Part shown: piece after piece, positions 1-7,642 of the stretch
Layout of the letters: each line of letters starts with the position of its first letter
Numbering within the stretch: the first letter of the stretch is position 1
From: Paracoccus bogoriensis
GTDB taxonomy: Bacteria; Pseudomonadota; Alphaproteobacteria; Rhodobacterales; Rhodobacteraceae
Assembly (NCBI RefSeq): GCF_019431455.1
Contig: NZ_JAHYSR010000011.1
Coordinates: forward strand, 1-64,000
Direction: 5' to 3'
Length of the DNA stretch: 64,000 nt
Notes under the pieces: generated by a model
Told to the model about the DNA's origin: nothing
The model's database searches: none
Seen by the model: the letters and a program-made list of their open reading frames with translations, nothing else
Translations under genes and position numbers: made by a program

Positions 1-28
1 TCGCAGCAGCGAGGCCCTTCGATAAAAC

Positions 29-82
29 GCAATGGGCGCAGCCGCTTGAGCTGATTGATGGCTCCGCGCCTGCGCCCATTGC
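29..82. repeat. 13-bp perfect inverted repeat with 28-base loop
   Basis: GCAATGGGCGCAG at 29-41 is exactly complementary to CTGCGCCCATTGC at 70-82. The pairing stops cleanly on both sides. It lies inside the unexplained part of the IS fragment, close to the window edge. It could be a structure-forming site or the paired ends of a smaller mobile unit; the sequence does not decide. Confidence 0.6.
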
Positions 83-171
83 TCACGCCGCCGAATAATG
101 GCACACAAAAAGAGAACAAACTCGACTTACGAGTGGCCCTAAAACAGGGGCAGGTCAGTGTCGCTCGCGTA

Positions 172-256
172 TTAGGCGCGGTTCTCTCGAAAAAGCCGAA
201 CACCGCGTTCGCGAAGCTCGGCCGGATAGGCGGGGGGTGAATCTCTGCTTGCTCAT
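172..256 (-). pseudogene. IS3-family orfA remnant (transposase helix-turn-helix subunit)
   Basis: An ATG at 256 opens with MSKQRFTP, the usual beginning of this OrfA type. One extra C in a run of six near 233-238 shifts the frame; correcting it gives AYPAELRERGVRLFRENRA and then a TAA stop at 172-174 followed by YASDT, where intact relatives read an aspartate before YASDT. The fragment therefore carries a +1 frameshift and a nonsense change and is not functional. In intact elements OrfA supplies the DNA-binding part of the OrfAB transposase made by programmed frameshifting. No orfB is visible in the window. Confidence 0.6.
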
Positions 257-306
257 AGGGCTCATCCCTTGAGTGTCTTACTCTCCGGTAAACCAGGGGC
301 GGTTCA

Positions 307-2579
307 GCGTGGCAACGCGGTCTGGATGAAGTCGCCGTGCCTGATGTCGTCGCGGGGATAAAGAGCCGCTGCAATCTTTGCCGTGATGTGGGCCAGTTCG
401 ATGCCGTGATAAGGGGCATTGATACCCGCAGGCATCGTGCCCGCGAAGCCACCGACACCCATACCAGGCTCGAACACATGCCCATCCTTGAAACCAAGGC
501 GCTGCGCCAGAGCCCACATATTCCGCAAGACGGTCTCGGCCGTATAGAACGCATATTGGCTGGTCTTTTCGACCGTCGTGCGTTCCCTGGGGCGTCAGCA
601 GGCGGTCCAGGTCGGCCGCGATGTCCGGCATCCTGACACGACCGGTGCTATCGGGCAGGGCCGGGGCGAGAACGCCCGCGCCGCCGTATTTCGCCATCGC
701 AGCCCGCTCGTCATCAGTGGCCGGGCGCCCTTCGCGCTCAGGGGTGCGAACAATCTCAATGGTCTTGATCGCGTTGCGGGCGCGGGTCTTGTCACCTCCG
801 GGCAAATCAAGACCGCTCTCGGGGATGACATGGTTCCGAGGGGCCTCTAGTCGTCGCCCATCGTCAGTTCTGCCAAGGCTTCCGCCATCACCATCTCGCG
901 CATCATCACGTCCCCGCACGGGTCGTTCTTGCGCGGGTTCGGGTCCAGATTCGCCCGCGTTCTTGCCACCACGTCCTCGACGTATTCCCTGAGTGCGTTC
1001 GGCCCCCGGTTCTGGATCGCGCGCGCCTTGGCTGGCGCCTGCTCGATCATCGCCTTCATCAATGCCGTTTCGATCATGGGATCGGCCCTCCTTCTGTGCA
1101 TTTCGCCCGATATTATCACGATCCGCAGCATCCTGCGAGCCAGTCGATTGCTCAGGTGCAGCGTTTTCCTCGGCCAGCGCCTTGCGAACCTCGGCCATGA
1201 CCTGATCGGCCGTGTCAAAGCCGCTCACGTCCTCGCCGTTCAGGTCCATGTTGTCGCGCACATCGGCATAGGCCGCGCGCATGTAGCGTTGGGACTCCGC
1301 GACGGTCAGGCCGGTATCGCCCATGAAGTCGCGCAGCATCGCGCCGAACTTGCGGGCGCCCGCCTTGATGTAGAGGCCGGTCAGTTCGACGGCCATGCCA
1401 AGGATCTCCGGGTCGAGGCCGCTATTGGCCTGATTCCGCAGCCTGGCCGCCAGCTTCTTCTTCAGTTCGGCCATGCGAGCCTGATCTTCCGGCGACAACG
1501 CGGCGGCGATGCCGGATGCGGCGGGGGCCGGACCTGGGGCATCAGGGGTCTGTCCAGAATTGGATATACCCTCTGTGGCGGTAGGGCGCGGGGCCGGTGC
1601 TCTCGGTGCCGTGCTGATCGGTCCAGAACTGGACGCATCCGGCGCGGTGGGGCGCGGGGCAGTCTTGCCCGACGCATCGTCAGCGCCCATATTAACAGCA
1701 CCGCTCTGGCCCTTGGGATCAAGGGGGTTGGACAAGTCCGACGAGGTTCTGGGCCCGGTTTTCTCCCAGAGCGGTTCCTTCCGATCATACTGACCGCGCC
1801 GGATCGGCGTTGCGGTCCGCACGTCATGGAAGTCTCCGCTCGCGTCAGGTTCAAGTTGAACGACCAGCAAGCCGCGCTGATCGGCGTCGAGAACGAGATC
1901 AAGAGCCCGGTCGTCGCGCCGATAGATCGCCTCGAAATTGCGGGCGATACTCGCCACGAAGTCAGGAATGCTCTCATAACCCAAGTCACGAATCTGGTCG
2001 CCGTGTCGCGCCTCGATATGGCGCATTCCCGAGGCATTGTCGCCAATCCGCATCCGGATTGGGCCGCCCTGCCGTCCAATCGCTGCGGCGATATCGGTGC
2101 TGATCTGACCGAACGTGTCGGACCCATCCGGCGCGAGAACGAAAGCTGCGGGATCGGAGCTTAAACCAAGGTCATCAAGGCCCGTCTGACCGTCCACCCG
2201 CGCCGCAACCTCTCGCGGAGCGTTGTTGGCTTCAGGTCGACTTTGCGCGGCCACACTTTCAGCGGCAGCGACTCGCCGTTCTGGGTTAACATCCTCCGAT
2301 ACGATCCTGTCGGAAGGCGGTCGCTGGTCAGCGCCTTCTCCAAGGGCATCCTTCCCGCCGCCCATGCTGTCCGCGAGGCGCTTCTGCCACCCGATGCGAT
2401 CCTCGAGCCGGGCATCTGTCACCATGCCCTGCGCATTGCGCTGTTCCTCCATAGCGTGCAGGTCCGCAATCGCGTCGTCGCGGGTGTCGTTCGCATCGCC
2501 TGGCTTCGGTCGGCGATTTGCGCGCAGTGTCGAACTGCTCTGGCGTCAGTTCGATTTCTCGGCCCTCAATCCGCACCAA
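307..2579 (-). pseudogene. Truncated polyvalent protein with adenine-methylase-like C-terminal domain
   Basis: This minus-strand reading frame has several blocks. The N-terminal part includes ELTPEQFD and then QRNAQGMVTDARLED. A domain with GMRHIEARHGDQIRDLGYES resembles phage PBECR-type (Barnase/EndoU/ColicinE5-like) nuclease domains. A helical block and a low-complexity linker follow. Last comes a methylase-like part with KYGGAGVLAPALPDSTGR, then, in the next frame, SQYAFYTAETVLRNMWAL and the SAM-binding motif VFEPGMGVGGF. This order is typical of large helicase/methylase polyvalent proteins of phages, plasmids and integrative elements. An extra G in GGG near 583-585 breaks the frame, a second shift lies near 2540, and the gene stops abruptly at the IS end, before the expected NPPF catalytic motif. 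It is not functional as written. The 5' end (GTG at 2576 or TTG at 2579) is uncertain. Confidence 0.7.
847..1077 (-). CDS. Small unknown protein nested in the polyvalent gene
   Basis: This 76-residue frame begins MIETALMKAMIEQAP and ends EALAELTMGDD. An AAGGAGG Shine-Dalgarno sits nine bases before the ATG, among the strongest in the island. By my count 65 of its 76 codons end in G or C, as expected for a real gene here. Over the same bases the enclosing polyvalent frame reads as a charged Arg/Asp/Gly-rich linker with mixed third positions. Either this is a separate gene overlapping the disordered linker of its neighbour, or the neighbour is really two genes and the linker is only an open shadow frame. 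The protein is predicted soluble, helical and rich in Met and Ala. I recognise no family. Confidence 0.6.
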   Translation of the reverse strand: MIETALMKAMIEQAPAKARAIQNRGPNALREYVEDVVARTRANLDPNPRKNDPCGDVMMREMVMAEALAELTMGDD

Positions 2580-2612
2580 TGCGCCGGTCAGCGCCAGCAA
2601 TGCGGGCGACGA

Positions 2613-2687
2613 ATGACCGCCAAGGACATCGAGCGCATCCTGAACGAGGCCTTCGCGGCCCTCTGGCGCAAGTGGGGCGACAAGTGA
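2613..2687 (+). CDS. Very short ORF, possibly the 3' remnant of a gene
   Basis: The frame reads MTAKDIERILNEAFAALWRK plus four more residues, 24 in all. All 24 sense codons end in G or C, which argues that this is real coding sequence and not a shadow. Its TGA overlaps a GTG start of the next frame by three bases, the arrangement of a translationally coupled pair. No convincing Shine-Dalgarno precedes the ATG, so it may be the C-terminal end of a longer gene whose 5' part has been lost. It would form one amphipathic helix. No family recognised. Confidence 0.45.
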   Translation: MTAKDIERILNEAFAALWRKWGDK

Positions 2688-2899
2688 CTGCCCTACGCCA
2701 TCTGGTGAACCCGTCCTCTGTCGCGCGCCTCGAACGCGCGCTCGATCACGACCCGGCCGCGCTGCCCATCTTCGAGCGGATCGAACGGGAGCTTGAAGCC
2801 GCGCGGGCGCTGATGATGGCCCGGAAAGCGCCAAGCCCGGTCGAGCGTGCCAGGGCGCTGCTGCGGGCGAACGCAGATACGCTTGCAGGCCGCGCCTAG
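2684..2899 (+). CDS. Small unknown alpha-helical protein of the integrated element
   Basis: From the GTG at 2684 this encodes 71 residues, VTALRHLVNPSSVARLERAL onwards, ending ANADTLAGRA. Codons are strongly G/C-ending and the protein looks like one helical, arginine- and alanine-rich soluble domain. It is coupled to the 24-codon frame before it and ends at a TAG that overlaps the integrase stop on the other strand by three bases, a compact tail-to-tail arrangement common in integrative elements. I do not recognise the family. A small element-borne accessory or regulatory protein is only a guess from position. Confidence 0.55.
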   Translation: MTALRHLVNPSSVARLERALDHDPAALPIFERIERELEAARALMMARKAPSPVERARALLRANADTLAGRA

Positions 2900-4185
2900 A
2901 TCGCAGCCTTCAAGACCTGATCGCGCAGGAACACCAGATCGCCGCCCGATCCGTAGCGTTCCCGGTTCAGCGCATGGCCAAGCAGATCGCGACGCACCCG
3001 TTCATCCACGCCCGCGACCAGTAGCCGGTCCTCGAAGCTGTGGCGCAGCGAGTAGAGCGAATGCCGGACGGTCTCGAGAAGCCCCTTTCCCCGAAGATAC
3101 TCGTTCACCGTGGCTGATAGCGTCGCGCTGTTGCTGGCATAGCGGGCGAAGCCCCTGGGCGCGGCCCGGAACGCTTCGAGGCCGATACCGACCAGCGGCA
3201 GCACCCGCTTGCTATGCCCGGTCTTGAGCCCCCGGTTTCTGTTCTTCTGAATCACGATATGAGGCACATTGTCGGACAGCCGGATCTCGTCAGGCAGCAA
3301 CCCGGCTCCCTCGGACGGCCTGTATCCCGTGTTGATCATGCCCAGCAGGATCAGCCGCGCATCCGTTGTTCAATCCATCAAGCGCGCCCGGCGCCAGCAG
3401 CTTGCCCTTGATCCAGTCGCGCGAGAAGGGCGGGCGCACATCGTCCTTGTCCTTGTCCTGCTTGAGCATCAGCCCTTCGGTCGAGAAGCCCAGGGCGATC
3501 CCGCGCGACCGGCAAACACGCTTCCACATTCCGACCAGGTGAACGAAATCCCTGTTGGCGGTATCGGCTCGCGCCTCACCGTCCAGAACGCGATCCACCC
3601 ACCACTTGCGGAAGGCAAACATATCCTCGGTCGTGACCTCGGCCACGGGCTTGTTGCCGATCACGTCGATGACGTTCCTGGTGGCCTTGATCCGGGGGTT
3701 CTTCCAGCGCCGTATCTGATCCGCGCTCTTGCCGCGCAAATCCTCGGCCGCGACTTCATGGAAGCAGTCCAATGCCTGTGCGACCGTCAGAGCAGGGGGC
3801 GAGGCCAGCCCCAGCGCCGCGTCGGCTTCGCGCGGGTCGAACCGTCCAGCCCCGTCCACCGTGCTTTCGATCCGCGCCAGCAGGTCGTTGATCGGCAGTC
3901 TGGCGACCTCGGGCGCGGAGAATAGCGATAGCCTCGACGCTGGGCCAGGTTACGCGCCGCCGCCATGCGCGCCTCGGCCTCCTGTTCGGCACCGTCCGGC
4001 TTTGCCTCCCAGGCTTCGATCAGTTCCGACCAGACCTGCACCGCCTTTGCCTGCGCGATGGCGCGGCTATCGGTGTGCAGGCTGATGTGGATGATGGGTC
4101 GCGGCTCTATCGCGGCATAGCGGACCGGCACCCGCTTGCGGATATGCCAAGTGTTCTCGCGCAGGATGACGGTCGGGATTCTCAT
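2896..4185 (-). pseudogene. Site-specific tyrosine recombinase (integrase), two frameshifts
   Basis: The gene would make about 430 residues and integrate or excise the element at the neighbouring tRNA. It starts MRIPTVILRENTWHIRKRVP at 4185. Near 3936 one base is missing: after RNLAQRRGYRY the sequence continues as APEVARLPINDLL in another frame. Near 3366 one G is extra: GLNN continues as DARLILLGMINTGYRPSEG. The shifts cancel, so the first and last parts share a frame while about 190 codons between them do not. Catalytic landmarks are present in the last part: the Arg of TGYRPSEG, YSLRHSF (box II) and LLGHALNRERYGSGG with the Tyr nucleophile. It reads away from tRNA-Ser, whose 3' end lies 163 bases upstream of its start. 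Genuine decay is more likely than sequencing error, because the neighbouring island genes are also broken. Confidence 0.8.
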
Positions 4186-4346
4186 GCGCCGATATGGGCA
4201 GAATGCCCGGAACGGCGCAAGGGCCTTGCAGGCGGATTGTGAACCATCAAGTGAACCAATCCAGGCCCGTTTCCGAACGGCGCGCGGCCCAGAATGACGA
4301 AAGCACCAGCATTTTCTGGCGCTTTCGTCGTCCTGGCGGGGAAAAT

Positions 4347-4438
<92 letters not shown>

Positions 4439-4544
4439 GCGCTCTTGGGTGGTGGGCAGCCATCTAGAGGGCCGGGGGTTGAAGCGCAAGAGGATTTTTA
4501 CGAAAAATGGCGGAAATATCCCTGACCACGAAAGGGGGTGCCGA

Positions 4545-5417
4545 ATGTCCCCGGCTCTCTGTCTGATCGCGATGCTGACCCTCTTGCCGGCTGCGCCTCT
4601 GCCCCATCCCGCCCATGCGTCCGCGCCGCTCTGGCAGGTTGCCCAGGAACAGCACCAGGGACAGCGCATCTGGGACGCATTGCAGATGCAGGCGCTGGTC
4701 CCGACCTTGCAGCAAGAGGCCCGCAGCGGCGCCGCCCAGTTGGTCGAGGAGGGGCTGATGTCCGCCGGGTCGCCTGGCTGGCCCGAGATCGTGTCGCGCA
4801 TTCACGACCCCGCGCGGCTTGGACCGATGCTCCGCCACGCGCTGGGGCGTGCGGCGGAGCAGGCCGATCCGGCGCTTCTGGATCGGGCGCTGGCCTTCTA
4901 CGAAAGTGGTCCGGGCCTTCGCCTGGCCGCGCTGGAGCACAGTGCCCGCGCGGCGATGCTGGACCCCGAAATCGAAGAGGCCGCCCGGCTGGCTTTCCAG
5001 AGCGCCGACGCCGCGCAAGGGTCGCGCGCCCGCCTGATCCGGCGCCTGATCGACGAGGCCGATCTGATCTCGCCCAATGTGGCGACCGGGATGAACACCA
5101 GCATCGCCTTTTCGCAAGGCTACGCCGAGGCGGGTGGCTTCGACATGGTCCCCACGCCTGATGAATTGGTGGCCGATGCCTGGGCTCAGGAAGACGAGAT
5201 CGCGATCGAGGCCGAGACCTGGATGCAGGCCTTCCTGATGCTGGCCTATTCGCCGCTGAGCGATGCCGAGATCGAGTCCTATATCGACTTTGCCACCGCA
5301 CCCGAGGGGCTGCTTCTGGCAGACCTGCTGTTCAACGGCTTCGACGAGGTCTTTGTGCAGACCGCGCGCGAGATGGGGCGTGCCGCCGCGATGCGCGACG
5401 AAGGCCACGAATTGTGA
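4545..5417 (+). CDS. DUF2059 domain secreted protein (trgA position)
   Basis: The 290-residue protein opens with MSPALCLIAMLTLLPAAPLP, a clear Sec signal peptide probably cut after AHA. A DUF2059-type helical domain lies near the C-terminus (YSPLSDAEIESYIDFATAPEG). It is expected in the periplasm; its activity is unknown. The ATG at 4545 is preceded by AAAGGGGG. Its TGA overlaps the GTG of the Nudix gene. In Rhodobacter sphaeroides a locus trgA-trgB-cysK contributes to tellurite resistance, and this gene holds the trgA position, but I cannot confirm that it is homologous to TrgA. Confidence 0.75.
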   Translation: MSPALCLIAMLTLLPAAPLPHPAHASAPLWQVAQEQHQGQRIWDALQMQALVPTLQQEARSGAAQLVEEGLMSAGSPGWPEIVSRIHDPARLGPMLRHALGRAAEQADPALLDRALAFYESGPGLRLAALEHSARAAMLDPEIEEAARLAFQSADAAQGSRARLIRRLIDEADLISPNVATGMNTSIAFSQGYAEAGGFDMVPTPDELVADAWAQEDEIAIEAETWMQAFLMLAYSPLSDAEIESYIDFATAPEGLLLADLLFNGFDEVFVQTAREMGRAAAMRDEGHEL

Positions 5418-6505
5418 GCGTCGTCCTGCTGGGGCCGCTGGCCCATCCATCCCTCGCGGCTGTGCTGCGGGTCGAGGGGCAGCCTGTCGCGCTTCCGGGA
5501 TGCCTGACGGGTGGGGCCCGGGCCGGGATCGAGCGTGACGCATGGCCGGCGTTGATACCGGGCGCGGGCAGTGTGACGGGGCTGCGTGTCACGCCCGGTC
5601 CGGAGCTTGCGCGCTATGCGGCGGTGATGGGCCTGGGGCCACAGGAGATCGAGGGCGAGACCGTGCTGGGAATTGGCGGCCCGCCTGGCGCCCCCTGGGA
5701 CGCGATGACCTGGGATGCCGGGCTGGCCTGCGAGATCGCGCGGCAGATCCTCGACGCTCCCGCCGACGCCGATGCGGCCCATCTGGCCTGGCGGCTGCCA
5801 ATGACGGCGATCTGGGCCGCCAGCCGTCTGCGGGCAGGGGGCTCTGCCCGTTCGGGTGGGCGTGTGGTGGCGCCGCGCGACCCGGCTGACGTGCAGGTCC
5901 ATGCCCGAAGGCGGCTCGCCTCGGGCTATTTCGCGATGGATGAGCTGGTGCTGAGCCATCGCCGCCACGATGGCGGGATGACCGAACCGATGACCCGCGA
6001 GGGATTCCTGATGGGCGATGCGGTCGTTCTGCTGCCGTGGGATCCGGTGCGCGATCGCGTGCTGGTGATCGAGCAGTTCCGCCCCGCCCCCTTTCTGCGC
6101 GGCGATCCTCAGCCCTGGCTTCTCGAACCGATCGCAGGCCGGGTCGATGCCGGCGAAAGCGTCGAGGACGCGGCCCGCCGCGAGGCGCGCGAAGAGGCCG
6201 ACCTGGCGCTTGGTCGTCTCTTGCACGCCTTTGACGCCTATCCCAGCCCCGGCGCCGTCTGCGAATTCCTTTATCAATTCGTCGGTATCGCCGATCTGCC
6301 GGATGGGGTCGAAGGGATCCACGGCCTTGACGGAGAAGCCGAGGACATCCGCGGCCATCTGCTGCCGCGGGCCGATCTGACCGCGATGGTTCTGGCGGGG
6401 CAGATCACGAATGGTCCGCTGGCCTCGCTTGCCCTGTGGCTGGCGCTGCGGGCAGACGCAATGCGCGCGGAGCTTGGCCTGCCGGGTGCGGGTTCCAAGG
6501 CGTAG
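5414..6505 (+). CDS. trgB: AIG2-like plus Nudix hydrolase, TrgB-type ADP-ribose pyrophosphatase
   Basis: This 363-residue protein starts at a GTG inside the preceding stop. Residues 1 to about 130 resemble an AIG2/gamma-glutamylcyclotransferase-like fold (VVLLGPLAHP...LPGCLTGG). From about 170 onward there is a Nudix domain with the box GRVDAGESVEDAARREAREE at about 241-260. The family hydrolyses ADP-ribose to AMP and ribose-5-phosphate. The Nudix box ends EEADL where the consensus has a Gly, a small deviation beyond the metal-binding glutamates. TrgB of Rhodobacter sphaeroides has been linked to tellurite resistance, and the cysK gene follows at about 100 bases, as in that species. Confidence 0.8.
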   Translation: MSVVLLGPLAHPSLAAVLRVEGQPVALPGCLTGGARAGIERDAWPALIPGAGSVTGLRVTPGPELARYAAVMGLGPQEIEGETVLGIGGPPGAPWDAMTWDAGLACEIARQILDAPADADAAHLAWRLPMTAIWAASRLRAGGSARSGGRVVAPRDPADVQVHARRRLASGYFAMDELVLSHRRHDGGMTEPMTREGFLMGDAVVLLPWDPVRDRVLVIEQFRPAPFLRGDPQPWLLEPIAGRVDAGESVEDAARREAREEADLALGRLLHAFDAYPSPGAVCEFLYQFVGIADLPDGVEGIHGLDGEAEDIRGHLLPRADLTAMVLAGQITNGPLASLALWLALRADAMRAELGLPGAGSKA

Positions 6506-6608
6506 TGCGCGCGGAGGGCCTGTCCATGCGGGGGCAGGCTTGCCCCTCGGGCGGGGGCATGTGTAGGTAAAGCGCAATGTCACACCAACCGGAGAAAGGT
6601 CGATCGCC

Positions 6609-7640
6609 ATGCGAACCTGTTCTGATCTGGCCGATGCGATCGGCAACACGCCCCTGATCCGTCTGAAGCGTGCCAGCGAGGAAACCGGCTGCGAGATCCT
6701 CGGCAAGGCCGAGTTCATGAACCCCGGACAGTCGGTCAAGGACCGCGCGGCGCTTTACATCATCAAGGACGCCGTGGCGCGCGGTGTCCTGCGCCCTGGC
6801 GGCACCATCGTCGAGGGCACGGCGGGCAATACCGGCATCGGTCTGGCGCTGGTCGGCGCCTCGATGGGCTTTCGCAGCGTCATCGTGATCCCCGAGACGC
6901 AGAGCCAGGAAAAGAAGGACATGCTGCGGCTGGCCGGCGCGACCCTGGTCGAGGTTCCGGCGGCGCCCTACAAGAACCCCAACAACTACGTCCGCTATTC
7001 GGGCCGCCTGGCCGAGGCGCTGGCCCGGACCGAACCCAACGGCGCGATCTGGGCCAATCAATTCGACAACGTCGCAAATCGTCAGGCCCATCTCGAAACG
7101 ACCGGCCCCGAGATATGGAACCAGACGCAGGGCCGCGTCGATGGCTTCATCTGCGCGGTGGGATCGGGCGGCACGCTGGCCGGCGTGGCGGCGGCCCTGG
7201 CCCCGCGCGGGGTCAAGATCGGCTTGGCCGACCCCGAGGGCGCGGCGCTTCATTCCTTCTACACGACTGGCGTATTCGACAGTCCCGGCTCGTCGATCAC
7301 CGAAGGCATCGGACAGGGGCGCATCACGGCGAACCTCGAGGGCTTTACCCCGGATTTCAGCTGGCGCATCCCCGACCAGGAGGCACTGCCTATCGTCTTT
7401 GATCTTCTGGAGCACGAGGGGTTGTGCCTTGGCGGCTCATCGGGGATCAACGTCGCCGGGGCGATCCGCATGGCGCGCGAGATGGGGCCGGGCCATACGA
7501 TCGTCACGATCCTGTGCGATTACGGAACGCGCTACCAGACAAAGCTGTTCAATCCCGAATTCCTGCGGGCCAAGGGGCTGCCAGTGCCGGGATGGCTGAC
7601 CCGCGATGCGCCTGTCCTGCCCGAAGTGTTTGAAGGATAA
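6609..7640 (+). CDS. cysK: Cysteine synthase A
   Basis: O-acetylserine sulfhydrylase, 343 residues, cytoplasmic, PLP-dependent: it makes cysteine from O-acetylserine and sulfide. Lys44 in NPGQSVKDRA is the expected Schiff-base lysine. GTAGNTGIGL is the substrate loop, GSGGTLAG binds the cofactor phosphate and SSGINVAGA lies near the C-terminus. GAGAAAGG precedes the ATG. It follows the trgB-type gene on the same strand. Cysteine and sulfide metabolism affects tellurite tolerance, which fits the neighbours. The 2-base gap to the MscS gene downstream suggests cotranscription. Confidence 0.95.
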   Translation: MRTCSDLADAIGNTPLIRLKRASEETGCEILGKAEFMNPGQSVKDRAALYIIKDAVARGVLRPGGTIVEGTAGNTGIGLALVGASMGFRSVIVIPETQSQEKKDMLRLAGATLVEVPAAPYKNPNNYVRYSGRLAEALARTEPNGAIWANQFDNVANRQAHLETTGPEIWNQTQGRVDGFICAVGSGGTLAGVAAALAPRGVKIGLADPEGAALHSFYTTGVFDSPGSSITEGIGQGRITANLEGFTPDFSWRIPDQEALPIVFDLLEHEGLCLGGSSGINVAGAIRMAREMGPGHTIVTILCDYGTRYQTKLFNPEFLRAKGLPVPGWLTRDAPVLPEVFEG

Positions 7641-7642
7641 CG

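Larger units (their letters stand above)
1..306 (-). mobile_element. End fragment of an IS3-family insertion sequence
   Basis: On the minus strand the sequence at 306 begins TGAACCGCCCCTGG, which resembles the terminal inverted repeat of IS3-family elements (IS407/IS51-like groups) as I remember them. About 50 bases inside the end lies the start of a degenerate orfA. Only the first 85 or so bases of orfA are recognisable; from about 170 down to base 1 I find no transposase similarity, so the inner boundary is uncertain and the element may be internally deleted or interrupted. The insertion cuts the methylase-like gene that ends at 307. The family call rests on motif memory, not on a search. 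Confidence 0.6.

Noticed and set aside
929-2164. Long open plus-strand frame (411 codons) across the island
   Set aside because: It is antisense to the polyvalent gene, which carries recognisable domains, and its product is compositionally biased without family motifs. GC-rich DNA makes such frames common.
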